This document shows positions 14,894-23,523 of a stretch of 25,322 bases of DNA, piece after piece. Origin of the DNA: Clostridiaceae bacterium (lineage in GTDB: Bacteria; Bacillota; Clostridia; DSM-8532); assembly GCA_012727625.1 (NCBI GenBank), contig JAAYGP010000208.1, positions 1-25,322 of the forward strand, read 5' to 3'. Numbering within the stretch: position 1 is the stretch's first letter; each line of letters starts with the position of its first letter. The position numbers were made by a program, and so were the translations under genes. Under the pieces are notes generated by a model. It saw only the letters and a program-made list of their open reading frames with translations, had not been told where the DNA came from and did no database searches.

Positions 14894-15871
14894 TTGGAAA
14901 CTGCCATCGAAAAGAGTATTGAAATACGTGATATGGAGACAGCCATGAATCTTTTCGGCCAGTGTGACCAAAACATCAGGGTGCTGGAGGAAGCTTTAAA
15001 TGTAAAAGTGACAATAAGAGAAAATGAGTTAAAAATCGCCGGTATGGAGCACGGTGTGAACCAGGCGGCGGAAGTTGTCAGAAAACTTATGCTTATTATA
15101 GATCAGGGGGATATAATAACAACCCAGATTGTTAATTATTTAATTTCCGTAAACAGTGAAAGCAAAGAAGATCCGGATGAAGTGCCTTTGGATTTTGTTT
15201 GTCTTACTGCCCGCGGGAGACCAATAAAATCAAAAACATACGGGCAAAAGAAATATATCGACGCAATACGTAAAAACACCATTGTATTCTGCATAGGGCC
15301 GGCCGGCACAGGCAAGACATTTCTCGCTGTGGCCATGGCTGTTAAAGCTTTCCGTGAAAAAAAGGTCAGCAGAATAATTTTAACACGGCCGGCGGTGGAA
15401 GCCGGGGAACGGCTGGGCTTTTTGCCAGGGGACCTTCAAAACAAAGTGGATCCGTATTTAAGGCCTCTGTATGATGCCCTGTATCAGATTATGGGCCCAG
15501 AAACGTATTTATCCAACCTTGAAAAAGGCATAATTGAGGTTGCGCCATTGGCATACATGAGAGGTCGAACTCTCGATGAATCCTTTATTATCCTTGACGA
15601 AGCCCAGAACACCACACCTGAACAGATGAAAATGTTCTTAACACGGATAGGAACATCATCAAAAGCTATAATAACCGGTGACATTACTCAGATTGATCTT
15701 CCGGGCGATAAAAAATCAGGACTTGTTGAAGTACAAAAAATACTGGCCGATGTTGAAGGCTTAAGCTTTGTTTATCTTTCCGGAAGGGATGTAGTAAGAC
15801 ATGAGCTGGTTCAAAGGATAATAAATGCCTATGAACGTTATGAAAACAAAGGACGGGACGGTGAAAGGTAA
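14894..15871 (+). CDS. phoH: PhoH family ATPase
   Basis: 325 residues, standard for the family. Walker A is GPAGTGKT (135-142) and Walker B is FIILDEAQNT (231-240), within the PhoH-type P-loop domain. An N-terminal KH-like segment (about 30-100) is probable. PhoH proteins are predicted RNA-linked ATPases or helicases and are often adjacent to ybeY, as here two genes downstream. The TTG start directly follows the yqfD TGA and is supported by GGAGGG at 14882-14887. There is no sign of a separate promoter, so it is likely co-transcribed with yqfD. Confidence 0.93.
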   Translation: METAIEKSIEIRDMETAMNLFGQCDQNIRVLEEALNVKVTIRENELKIAGMEHGVNQAAEVVRKLMLIIDQGDIITTQIVNYLISVNSESKEDPDEVPLDFVCLTARGRPIKSKTYGQKKYIDAIRKNTIVFCIGPAGTGKTFLAVAMAVKAFREKKVSRIILTRPAVEAGERLGFLPGDLQNKVDPYLRPLYDALYQIMGPETYLSNLEKGIIEVAPLAYMRGRTLDESFIILDEAQNTTPEQMKMFLTRIGTSSKAIITGDITQIDLPGDKKSGLVEVQKILADVEGLSFVYLSGRDVVRHELVQRIINAYERYENKGRDGER

Positions 15872-15934
15872 AACCGGAATAAGCTTTTTTGTTGACCTTG
15901 CATAATTAATGTGAGGACGAAAGGCGGGAATGTA

Positions 15935-18223
15935 ATGTCAAAAAATAAAGACAAAAAGAATGGAATGATCGGACAAGTCTTCAGAAATGACGTGTTTCAA
16001 AGGATATTAATAGGTATTATTTCTTTGCTTGCTGCATTTATCATGATATCTGACGGTTCAGCGCAAAAAAGGTACAAGCTTACCCTGGGAACAGCGTCAG
16101 GCTATGATATTCAGGCTCCGAGAGACATTGAAAACACAATGAAAACAGAAGAAATGGCATTGGAAAAAGCAAAGGAGCTGCCTCCCGTTATTAAGAAGAT
16201 GGAGCAGGCCAACACAAAAATGCTTGGCAATGTGTATGATTTTTTTGATGATCTGGAGTTCTACCGCGCAAAAATTATCCCCGTGATGGAGGATGACAAT
16301 GAAATTCAGATCAATGAACTGCTGGAACAGGAGAATCGTGATAAAACAGGCAAATCCCTGTCAATTCTTACGGATATGTCGGACGAGCTTAAAGCCTACC
16401 TGTTCAAACCGGAGACAGACCAGGAGATAAACTCACTGAAAGAGCTGCTTATAAGGGATGTGCTGCCGCAATTATCATATACCACAATAACTGAGGACAA
16501 CCTTTCACAGGTGCTGAGAGATTATCATATGGTAATGGATGAAAGAATCAATCAGATTCCCATGCGGCAGATCGCTAAGCAGATTCTTTCGGCCTTTTTA
16601 ATACCAAACAGCATGGTTGACGTGGAAGCTACCAAAAAACAGGAAAGTGATTTTATTGAGTCCTATAAGCTTGAATACCCTGTTATGATTTACAAGGGTG
16701 AGAGAATTATAAGCAAGGATGATATCGTTACGGAAGATAAAATTGATGTATTAAGAACCATTGGCTATCTGGACGAAAACAACAAGCCGGACTATTTATT
16801 CCTCGGCTCCGTTCTGATTCTGCTTCTGATGCTGTGGGGAGTTCTTGCAACCTTTATGAAAGCTTTCACGCAGAAGACCTTTAACAGCAGGAATGAACTT
16901 ATGCTTATTGCCAGCATCATGGTTTTAACCGTGTTTCTCGCATGGATGGCCAAAAACTTCTTCCCAGACTATGCGCCATATATAACCATTGGTTTTATAG
17001 CACCGGTTCTTCTCGCGATATTCCTGGATATCCAGCTGGCCATTATTGTTAACCTTATCATTACCATTGCTGTGTCTGTAATGTTCAAGGATAATCCGAC
17101 ATTTATAATTATGCTTGTTATAAATGGCACCTTTGCTGCTTTCCTGTCTGCCAACGCCAGCCAGAGGAGGCGGATTTCCCTGGCAGGTCTGGCAATAGGA
17201 GCAGCCAATATCTTTATCGTCTTCTGTATGGGAGTGATTGAAAAAAAGGATTGGCCAACTCTTTTAAATGAAAGCGGTATTGTGTTTTTAAACGGTATTT
17301 TGTCCGTAATTCTTGCTATTGGTTTGCTTCCGTTTTTGGAAAGCATATTTAACATGATAACACATTTGAAGCTTCTCGAGCTTGGTGATCCCAATCATCC
17401 GCTGTTAAAAAGACTTTTGATGGAAGCACCGGGGACATATCACCACAGCCTCATGGTGGGGAACCTGGCTGAAGTGGGAACCCGGGCCATAGGAGGAAAT
17501 GCTTTGTTGGCGAGGGTAGGGGCATACTTTCATGATATTGGTAAGCTGAAACGTCCCGGTTTTTTTAAAGAGAACCAGATGTCTGAAAATCCTCATGACA
17601 GGATAACCCCGAATTTAAGTACCCTGGTGATTACATCCCACACAAAGGATGGTGAGGAGCTGGCAGTGAAGTATAAGCTGCCAAAAGTCATCCGGGATAT
17701 AATTATACAGCACCATGGTACAACCCTGGTGGCGTACTTTTACCATAAAGCCAAACAGAATGAGAAAGGTCTGGAAGTTAAGGAGAGCAATTTCCGTTAT
17801 GAAGGCCCGAGACCGCAAACCCGTGAAGCGGCAGTTGTTCTTTTGGCAGACGCTGTTGAAGCGGCGGTAAGATCTTTGCAGGACAAGACCAAGGGTAAAA
17901 TAGAGGGCTTAATCCGGAAAATAATTAAAGACAAGCTTGATGACGGCCAATTGGACTATTGCGATTTGACATTAAAAAACATGAACGATATAGCAAACGG
18001 TTTTTTAACGGTTTTAAGCGGTTTTTTCCATGAGAGGACTGAATACCCCGAGCTGGAGAAGAAAAATACGTTATCTGAGCTTGACAATCATGTTTACAAT
18101 GTGTTTTCAGAGGAGAAAAAGGATGAAAACAGTAATACAAAACAAATTGAGGAAAAGATACCTTCCGGTAAAAAAACTGAAGACCTTGCTGACGAAAGCA
18201 ATAGAAACTACATTGAAGACTGA
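15935..18223 (+). CDS. pgpH: PgpH (YqfF) 7TM-HD protein, cyclic di-AMP phosphodiesterase
   Basis: 762 residues. A first membrane helix (about 22-42) is followed by an outward-facing 7TMR-HDED domain (to about 285), a block of seven membrane helices (about 285-470), and a cytosolic HD domain with YFHDIGKLKRPGFF, ENPHDRITPN and the later QHHGTT motif. The family hydrolyses cyclic di-AMP to pApA. The GTG at 15911 is an alternative, but ATG 15935 has AAGGCGGG upstream. The last 34 codons, a low-complexity charged tail (EEKKDENSNTKQIEEKI), overlap the start of ybeY by 101 bases. Somewhat longer than the Bacillus protein (711), partly through this tail. Confidence 0.92.
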   Translation: MSKNKDKKNGMIGQVFRNDVFQRILIGIISLLAAFIMISDGSAQKRYKLTLGTASGYDIQAPRDIENTMKTEEMALEKAKELPPVIKKMEQANTKMLGNVYDFFDDLEFYRAKIIPVMEDDNEIQINELLEQENRDKTGKSLSILTDMSDELKAYLFKPETDQEINSLKELLIRDVLPQLSYTTITEDNLSQVLRDYHMVMDERINQIPMRQIAKQILSAFLIPNSMVDVEATKKQESDFIESYKLEYPVMIYKGERIISKDDIVTEDKIDVLRTIGYLDENNKPDYLFLGSVLILLLMLWGVLATFMKAFTQKTFNSRNELMLIASIMVLTVFLAWMAKNFFPDYAPYITIGFIAPVLLAIFLDIQLAIIVNLIITIAVSVMFKDNPTFIIMLVINGTFAAFLSANASQRRRISLAGLAIGAANIFIVFCMGVIEKKDWPTLLNESGIVFLNGILSVILAIGLLPFLESIFNMITHLKLLELGDPNHPLLKRLLMEAPGTYHHSLMVGNLAEVGTRAIGGNALLARVGAYFHDIGKLKRPGFFKENQMSENPHDRITPNLSTLVITSHTKDGEELAVKYKLPKVIRDIIIQHHGTTLVAYFYHKAKQNEKGLEVKESNFRYEGPRPQTREAAVVLLADAVEAAVRSLQDKTKGKIEGLIRKIIKDKLDDGQLDYCDLTLKNMNDIANGFLTVLSGFFHERTEYPELEKKNTLSELDNHVYNVFSEEKKDENSNTKQIEEKIPSGKKTEDLADESNRNYIED

Positions 18224-18605
18224 GGCAATTGATTTTCCGGCCCTGGTTTCCGTTTTACTCGTTGAAAATGATGAAATGTCAGGAATAAATCATAAGTTCA
18301 GGGATAAAGATAGTGTTACCGATGTTCTTTCCTTTCCGATGCTTAACATGAAAAACGGTGCCTTTCTTGAAGAGCCCGGAGCTTCGGATATGGATGATGG
18401 GAAGTTGTTTTTGGGGGATATTGTAATATCGGTTCCCAAAGCAATGGAACAGGCAGAGGAATACGGCCACAGCTTTGAGCGGGAATTGGCTTTTTTAGCG
18501 GTTCACGGGGTACTGCATTTACTGGGGTATGATCATATTCGGGAAAATGACGAAAAAATAATGACAGGCAGGCAAAAACAGATTTTGTCCGATATGGGTC
18601 TTTGA
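18123..18605 (+). CDS. ybeY: YbeY endoribonuclease, rRNA maturation factor
   Basis: 160 residues, the normal length. The zinc motif HGVLHLLGYDH is complete, and the upstream FRDKDSVTDVLSFPM block is typical. YbeY takes part in 16S rRNA 3'-end processing and ribosome quality control. ATG 18123 follows AGGAG at 18111-18115 with 7-base spacing. About 40 residues precede the LVSVLLVEND strand, the same as in Bacillus YbeY, so this start is likely right even though it overlaps pgpH by 101 bases in another frame. Such a long overlap is rare. Confidence 0.93.
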   Translation: MKTVIQNKLRKRYLPVKKLKTLLTKAIETTLKTEAIDFPALVSVLLVENDEMSGINHKFRDKDSVTDVLSFPMLNMKNGAFLEEPGASDMDDGKLFLGDIVISVPKAMEQAEEYGHSFERELAFLAVHGVLHLLGYDHIRENDEKIMTGRQKQILSDMGL

Positions 18606-18638
18606 TATAATAGTATTTTTCATTGGAGTTTTATAAAA

Positions 18639-19001
18639 ATGAGAAAATTGGCCGACAGCTTTAAATATGCCCGTGATGGAATAAAAAAAGCATTTGTTGA
18701 CGAAAGGAACTTCAGGATACACTGTGTAGCAGCGGTTTTGGTTGTAATACTGGGAATTATACTGGGCTTATCCCTGGTGGAATTTGCTGTTATAATATTT
18801 GTAACAGGTTTTGTGCTCGCTGCCGAACTTATCAATACTGCAATAGAAAATACAGTGAATATGATAACAAGGGAGTACTCAGAGGAAGCCAAGCTGATTA
18901 AGGACATCTCGGCGGGCTTTGTACTGATTGCTGCAGTTACTGCGGCATTTGTTGGTGTTTTTATTTTTGTCGGATCATTTTTCAGATTGATAGGAGAGTA
19001 A
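18639..19001 (+). CDS. dgkA: Diacylglycerol/undecaprenol kinase DgkA
   Basis: 120 residues with three membrane helices. The amphipathic N-terminus SFKYARDGIKKAFVDERNFRIH and the signature AAELINTAIENTVNMI identify the DgkA family. In Gram-positive bacteria the enzyme phosphorylates undecaprenol, recycling the lipid carrier of wall synthesis. It lies 33 bases after ybeY, as in the classical phoH-ybeY-dgkA order, with GGAG about 10 bases upstream. The M50 protease gene starts one base after its stop, replacing the cdd/era genes found next in Bacillus. Confidence 0.95.
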   Translation: MRKLADSFKYARDGIKKAFVDERNFRIHCVAAVLVVILGIILGLSLVEFAVIIFVTGFVLAAELINTAIENTVNMITREYSEEAKLIKDISAGFVLIAAVTAAFVGVFIFVGSFFRLIGE

Positions 19002-19002
19002 T

Positions 19003-19668
19003 ATGTTTAGTGGTGAATTGGAATTAATCCTTTTAATGATACCGGTGATGTTGATTTCCTTGACTGTCCACGAATTTTCACATGGTTACATAGCATACAG
19101 GCTTGGGGACACGACCGCGAAAGATCAGGGAAGGCTTACCTTGAATCCTTTGAAGCATCTTGACCCGGTGGGTACGATAATGATGATTATCGCAAGGGTA
19201 GGATGGGCAAAACCGGTTCCTGTAAATCCATATTTCTTCAAAGACAGAAAGAAAGGGATGATGCTTGTGAGCGTGGCAGGCCCTCTTTCAAATATTCTTA
19301 TGGCATTTACAGGTGTTTTTTTGTTCCAGGCAATTGCAAATTCATTCTATGCGAGTATAATAGGCGGCAACAAGCCTTTGATGTATATTCTTGATTTTTT
19401 GCGTTTATTTTTTGCTGTAAATCTGAACCTGGCGATTTTTAACCTGTTGCCCGTACCACCCCTGGATGGCTCAAAAATATTATCAGGTGTTCTTCCATCG
19501 GAAATGTATTTCCGCTTTATGCAGCATGAAAGAACCATAGGCATGGTTTTTCTGTTTATAGTTATTGCTTTTCCCGGCGTGTTGGGCAGCATACTTGGTT
19601 TTTTTACAAACCCCATAGCTGAAAGCATGATATGGATATCCAATAAATTGATCGGGCTGTTTGTATAG
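19003..19668 (+). CDS. Site-2 protease family (M50) membrane metalloprotease
   Basis: 221 residues, mostly membrane helices. Zinc site HEFSHG (H23, E24, H27) lies in the first helix, followed by LTLNPLKHLDPVG (46-57) and the second metal-binding block LLPVPPLDGSKIL. This is the small FtsX-like-free, PDZ-less M50B/YwhC group. Such proteases cut membrane substrates; no target can be read from context. ATG follows AGGAGAG within the dgkA 3' end, one base after the dgkA stop, so translation is probably coupled. A structured stretch begins right after its stop. Confidence 0.92.
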   Translation: MFSGELELILLMIPVMLISLTVHEFSHGYIAYRLGDTTAKDQGRLTLNPLKHLDPVGTIMMIIARVGWAKPVPVNPYFFKDRKKGMMLVSVAGPLSNILMAFTGVFLFQAIANSFYASIIGGNKPLMYILDFLRLFFAVNLNLAIFNLLPVPPLDGSKILSGVLPSEMYFRFMQHERTIGMVFLFIVIAFPGVLGSILGFFTNPIAESMIWISNKLIGLFV

Positions 19669-19669
19669 T

Positions 19670-19800
19670 GCAACCACCCGCTGTTTATGCGTGAGGAACC
19701 AATGGTTTTGCCAGCGGGCTCCGGGCACAGGGGCATAGGACCGAGGGCTACTGAAACAGTAACAGCCAAGGTTTGCGGTGCGTGACACATGCAAACATGA
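19670..19800 (+). ncRNA. Candidate structured RNA between the M50 gene and trpS
   Basis: GC-richer than the surrounding spacers, with several helices: CCCGCTG (19677-19683) with CAGCGGG (19712-19718), an inner AACC/GGTT hairpin (19697-19707), and TACTG-AAA-CAGTA (19749-19761) extended by GGC/GCC. GTTTGC (19771-19776) can pair either with GCAAAC (19791-19796) or, less perfectly, with GCAACC (19670-19675), so two exclusive folds are possible. No coding frame on either strand looks real. It does not show T-box, SAM, TPP, FMN, cobalamin or SRP RNA signatures that I know. It could be a standalone RNA or a 3' element of the upstream operon. Confidence 0.5.
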
Positions 19801-19828
19801 TCTGGACTTTAACGAGCTTTTGCGTTAA

Positions 19829-19834
19829 TATAAT
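19829..19834 (+). promoter_or_regulatory. Possible -10 element of trpS
   Basis: A consensus TATAAT lies 47 bases before the trpS start. No convincing -35 is found (TTTAAC 15 bases upstream, TGGACT 20 bases upstream). If used, trpS transcripts would begin downstream of the structured stretch at 19670-19800. Confidence 0.35.
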
Positions 19835-19881
19835 ATATGATTCGGAAACGATACACTTTAGTTAAGCAAACGGAGGCTTCA

Positions 19882-20868
19882 ATGAAGAAAACAATATTAA
19901 GCGGTATGCGTCCCACAGGGGGGCTGCATCTGGGAAATTATTTCGGCGCCCTGGAAAACTGGATTCGTCTGCAGGATGAATACAACTGCTATTATTTTGT
20001 TGCTGACTGGCATGCGTTAACAACGGGGTATGAAGACACCGATAACTATAAATCCAATATTACTGAAATGATCGCCGACTGGATCAGCACCGGGCTTGAC
20101 CCGGAACGCGGTGTGTTTTTTCTTCAAAGTTCAATAAAGGAACATGCAGAGTTGAATTTGTTGTTGTCAATGATAACTCCGCTGTCCTGGTTAACACGGA
20201 ACCCAACCTATAAGGATCAGCTATCACAGATAAAAGAGAAAAACATTACAACTCATGGTTTTCTCGGTTATCCGTGTCTTCAGGCTGCCGATATTCTCAT
20301 GTACAAGGCGGATTTCGTTCCTGTTGGAGAGGATCAGATACCCCATTTGGAGCTGTCAAGAGAAATAGCCAGAAGGTTTAATTTTCTTTATAAAAAGGTA
20401 TTTCCCGAGCCGCAGCAGCTATTAACCAAAGCAAAAGTCCTTCCGGGTCTTGATGGAAGAAAAATGAGTAAAACCTATGGAAATACCATTGCTTTTTCCG
20501 ACACACCGAAAGAAGTTCAGAAAAAGGTAATGAACATGGTGACGGATCCTGCCCGTATCAGAAAAACTGATCCGGGGCATCCTGAAGTCTGCACGGTTTT
20601 CGCTTTCCATAAAATATTCAACGGGGAAGAAGTACCCAAAATTGACTCTCAATGCAGAGCGGGGGAAATAGGCTGCGGGGAATGCAAGCGGAAACTTGCG
20701 GCAAAAATTGATGAGTTCCATACGCCGATATACGAAAAGCGTCTTGAGGTCTTAAAACGCAAGGACCATATAAAGGATATAATCCGGGAAGGAAACCAGA
20801 AAGCCAGGGCTGTTGCTGAAAAAACCATGGAAGAAGTGCGTGAAGCCATGAAAATTGACTGGATATAG
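19882..20868 (+). CDS. trpS: Tryptophanyl-tRNA synthetase
   Basis: 328 residues, matching the bacterial family (about 330). Class I signatures are TGGLHLGNY (12-20, HIGH equivalent) and KMSKT (194-198, KMSKS). The enzyme charges tRNA-Trp with tryptophan. The frame is open from 19837, but ATG 19882 is chosen because GGAGG sits 5 bases upstream and the protein then starts MKKTILSGMRPTGG as in homologues. Many clostridial trpS genes have T-box leaders; the conserved T-box sequence is not present here. scpA follows 18 bases after the stop. Confidence 0.96.
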   Translation: MKKTILSGMRPTGGLHLGNYFGALENWIRLQDEYNCYYFVADWHALTTGYEDTDNYKSNITEMIADWISTGLDPERGVFFLQSSIKEHAELNLLLSMITPLSWLTRNPTYKDQLSQIKEKNITTHGFLGYPCLQAADILMYKADFVPVGEDQIPHLELSREIARRFNFLYKKVFPEPQQLLTKAKVLPGLDGRKMSKTYGNTIAFSDTPKEVQKKVMNMVTDPARIRKTDPGHPEVCTVFAFHKIFNGEEVPKIDSQCRAGEIGCGECKRKLAAKIDEFHTPIYEKRLEVLKRKDHIKDIIREGNQKARAVAEKTMEEVREAMKIDWI

Positions 20869-20886
20869 CCTGATAGGGAGATACAA

Positions 20887-21651
20887 ATGAAAAGTTGTTT
20901 GTATGATGCCTGTACTATTAAACTGGAGAATTTTGAAGGACCTTTCGATCTGTTGTTTTATCTGATTGAAAAAAACAAGATTGATATATACGATATTCCC
21001 ATTTTTGAAATCACCGATCAATATATGGACTATCTTTTTGCCATGCAGGAGCTGGATCTTGAGATTACCAGTGAATTTTTGGTGATGGCAGCCACTCTTT
21101 TGCATATTAAATCCAGGCTTCTTTTGCCCTCCCGCCGCGAAGAGGAGGCCGAGGAGATTGATCCCAGGGAACAGTTAATATTAAAACTTGTTGAGTATAA
21201 AAAAGCAAAAGAGTTTGCGGCCATTTTAAAAGAAAGGCAAAATGAATGGAGCCATGTCTTTTACAAACTGCCTGAAGCTCTTCCCGAGTCAGCCTACGAA
21301 ATTACACTTGAGGTATCACCGGGATTATTGAAGGAATGCTATCAGAAAGTAATTCAGAACTATATCGACCGGCAGGATGATGTTTCGCACAAAATGAACC
21401 GGATACTGCAGCAGGAAAAAGTATCGCTCAAGCTGAAAATCAAAGAGTTGTTAAACCGTTTGAAACAGAATGTAAGGCTGTGCTTTTCAAAAATATACAG
21501 CATTAAAAGAATGTCACGTCTGGAAGTTGCCACAGGTTTTCTCGCCGCCCTGGAAATAGCCAGGGCCGGTAAGGCGACTATCCGCCAGTATAAGCCTTTT
21601 GGGGAAATATACATGCAGAGAAAAGAAAAAAAGCAGATGGAGGCCGGCTGA
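20887..21651 (+). CDS. scpA: Segregation and condensation protein A (ScpA, kleisin)
   Basis: 254 residues. The N-terminal kleisin helix region FEGPFDLLFYLIEKNKIDIYDIPI and the LVMAATLLHIKSRLLLP block are diagnostic. The C-terminal winged-helix part (about 190-245) binds the SMC head. ScpA bridges SMC heads and recruits ScpB in chromosome condensation and segregation. ATG follows GGGAG, 18 bases after trpS. Its stop lies 4 bases before the scpB ATG, the usual pairing. Confidence 0.96.
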   Translation: MKSCLYDACTIKLENFEGPFDLLFYLIEKNKIDIYDIPIFEITDQYMDYLFAMQELDLEITSEFLVMAATLLHIKSRLLLPSRREEEAEEIDPREQLILKLVEYKKAKEFAAILKERQNEWSHVFYKLPEALPESAYEITLEVSPGLLKECYQKVIQNYIDRQDDVSHKMNRILQQEKVSLKLKIKELLNRLKQNVRLCFSKIYSIKRMSRLEVATGFLAALEIARAGKATIRQYKPFGEIYMQRKEKKQMEAG

Positions 21652-21655
21652 TACA

Positions 21656-22207
21656 ATGAATGATTTACGGGAAATTGAAAATATTCTGGAAGCCGTTCTG
21701 TTTGCCGCGGGAGATTCTGTGCCCGTTGAAAAGCTGTCTGAAATTATAGGGCAGGATAAAAAAACAACAATGAGCATACTTTCCAATATGGAAATGAAGT
21801 ATAAAACTTCAGCGCGGGGTATTATGCTGCGTCAATTGGGTACAAGCTATCAGCTGTGCACAAAGCCTCAATATGAGGAGTATATTCTGCATTTGGGAAC
21901 GGGACGCAGAAAACAGGGTTTATCACAAGCCGCATATGAAGCCCTTGCGATCATCGCTTATCACCAGCCTGTTACAAGAGCACAGGTTGAGCAAATCAGG
22001 GGAGTTAATTCTGATAACGTTATTATGAATCTGGTTGAAAAGAACCTTATCCAGGAGGTGGGCCGTCAGGACGGTCCCGGAAAACCAAAGCTTTATGGAA
22101 CAACAGAGGAATTCCTGAGGGTTTTTGGCTTCAGTTCATTAAGTGATCTGCCCCAGGTTGATATGAATGATATAAGAACTACAATTGAGACCATACCACT
22201 GGATTAA
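21656..22207 (+). CDS. scpB: Segregation and condensation protein B (ScpB)
   Basis: 183 residues, normal for the family. Tandem winged-helix domains are recognised by EAVLFAAGDSVPVEKL, then LSQAAYEALAIIAYHQPVTRAQVEQIRGV and GRPxxYGTT-like GKPKLYGTTEEFL. ScpB dimers bind the ScpA centre in the SMC complex. The frame is open to 21599 inside scpA, but ATG 21656 follows TGGAGG (21638-21643) and gives the standard N-terminus MNDLREIENILEAVLF. Confidence 0.96.
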   Translation: MNDLREIENILEAVLFAAGDSVPVEKLSEIIGQDKKTTMSILSNMEMKYKTSARGIMLRQLGTSYQLCTKPQYEEYILHLGTGRRKQGLSQAAYEALAIIAYHQPVTRAQVEQIRGVNSDNVIMNLVEKNLIQEVGRQDGPGKPKLYGTTEEFLRVFGFSSLSDLPQVDMNDIRTTIETIPLD

Positions 22208-22325
22208 ATTCTTACACATGACGCTGATTCCTTAATGAATTTCAGGGCGAGCATCTGAAATTGGCATTCGCTTTATATAGAATATTTTGGATTAATATGG
22301 ATAAAATAGCGGTGAGGTGAAATAA

Positions 22326-22892
22326 ATGAACCTTTTCGCTTTTTTTTATCCTTTTTTTCTGGTTGGCCTTTTCATAGCCATAATGTTATTAACAAGCGCA
22401 AGAATATCAGTTGTGCTGAATTTCAGTGATAATATTTTCGCGTACAGGATTACAGGCAGCATATTAAAATATATTACCGTGTTTGCAATAAAAAGCGGTG
22501 GTGAAAAAGAAAGGCAGAAGCGGGACAAGGTACGGAAAGGCACCGGATCAAAGGAAGGAAAATATCTGAATCTGCTGAAAAGTGCTTTACTGGAACGCAA
22601 GCTGAAGCTTATACATGTTGAGAAACTTGAGCTTGAGGGAACCTATTCCATTGGCGATGCGGCCGTTAATGCAATATTTTTCGGGATTTTTATGGCGCTT
22701 TGGCAATTATTATTAATTATCCTGAACGAACGTTTCAGACTTGAGCATCAAAGTTTCAGGCTCAGGCCTGATTTTCATAATGCAGGGAATAATTTTAAAT
22801 TTCATTTGGTCTTAAGGGCAGCAATATATAAAATACTCTGGCTGTTACTGTTCGATATTATCAAAACCCGTAAGTCAGAGGAAAAGAATTGA
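22326..22892 (+). CDS. DUF2953 membrane protein (YtfI-like)
   Basis: 188 residues. A first membrane helix (about 5-23) leads into a beta-rich segment, a basic central stretch (about 58-80, KERQKRDKVRKGTG), a second hydrophobic segment near 115-132, and a C-terminal LxLRAAIYKILWLLL helix. DUF2953 genes commonly precede ytfJ, as here 69 bases downstream, which supports the call. Function unknown, probably linked to sporulation through this association. Start ATG with GTGAGGTG about 6 bases upstream. About 118 bases separate it from scpB, so it may have its own promoter, which I could not define. Confidence 0.8.
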   Translation: MNLFAFFYPFFLVGLFIAIMLLTSARISVVLNFSDNIFAYRITGSILKYITVFAIKSGGEKERQKRDKVRKGTGSKEGKYLNLLKSALLERKLKLIHVEKLELEGTYSIGDAAVNAIFFGIFMALWQLLLIILNERFRLEHQSFRLRPDFHNAGNNFKFHLVLRAAIYKILWLLLFDIIKTRKSEEKN

Positions 22893-22961
22893 ACAAATCT
22901 GAATATTTTTACACATAAAAGTTAAGGATAATACAGGACATATATTGATGGAGGTGTGTGT

Positions 22962-23429
22962 ATGGAAGTGCATCCTATAGATGAACTAATGAAAACCGCA
23001 ATGGAAAGCATTCGCGACATGGTGGATGTTAATACAATTGTAGGAGATGCAGTCCAGACTGCCGATGACACTGTAATAATCCCGGTTTCAAGGGTGGCTT
23101 TCGGTTTTGCGGCAGGAGGCGGTGATTATCAGAGCCGGAAAGATTATAAATCGGCCTCCCAGGAAGATAATTTCCCTTTTGCCGGAGGAAGCGGGGCAGG
23201 CGTTACAATTCATCCTGTGGCGTTTATGGTTGTCGGGAAAAACAATACAATAAAACTTTTACCCGTTGAACATAATACTACAATCGATCGTATTATGGAT
23301 TTTATACCCAACCTGCTTGATAAAATTACACCATTGATTCAGAAAAAGCCTGACACGGAGAAAAAGGACAGGGAAAAGGAAAAAAAGCTCGAAAAAGAAA
23401 CGGTTACGAAGCAACAGGAACCCTTTTAG
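22962..23429 (+). CDS. ytfJ: YtfJ (GerW family) sporulation protein
   Basis: 155 residues, matching the family (about 150). The N-terminus HPIDELMKTAMESIRDMVDVNTIVG and the central VIIPVSRVAFGFAAGGGDY and GSGAGVTIHPVAFMVV blocks are diagnostic. The C-terminal 25 residues are a Lys/Glu-rich tail. In Bacillus ytfJ (gerW) is made in the forespore and is needed for germination with some nutrients. A GTG at 22956 is in frame but lies inside the ribosome site; ATG 22962 after TGGAGGTG is preferred. Its TAG lies inside the terminator hairpin. Confidence 0.92.
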   Translation: MEVHPIDELMKTAMESIRDMVDVNTIVGDAVQTADDTVIIPVSRVAFGFAAGGGDYQSRKDYKSASQEDNFPFAGGSGAGVTIHPVAFMVVGKNNTIKLLPVEHNTTIDRIMDFIPNLLDKITPLIQKKPDTEKKDREKEKKLEKETVTKQQEPF

Positions 23430-23443
23430 GTTCCCGTTGTTTT
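23412..23443 (+). terminator. Terminator overlapping the ytfJ stop codon
   Basis: CAAC-A-GGAACC (23412-23422) pairs with GGTTCC-C-GTTG (23429-23439), ten pairs with one mismatch, and four T follow. The stop TAG at 23427-23429 spans the loop and the first base of the right arm. It ends the trpS-ytfJ run, facing the convergent SASP gene. Confidence 0.6.
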
Positions 23444-23523
23444 GATTGACAAGTTCAGTTTGCGATTCAGGGCAAATTGTATATAACCCGCCGGATGCTT
23501 CATAAAAGGGGTTATGCATGACA

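Noticed and set aside
19670..19800. SRP (4.5S) RNA, suggested by CAGCCAAGG
   Set aside because: The GGAA-type tetraloop and the flanking AGCAGC helix 8 signature are missing.
19670..19881. T-box leader for trpS
   Set aside because: The conserved antiterminator sequence (GGGTGGNACCGCG type) and a terminator before trpS are absent.
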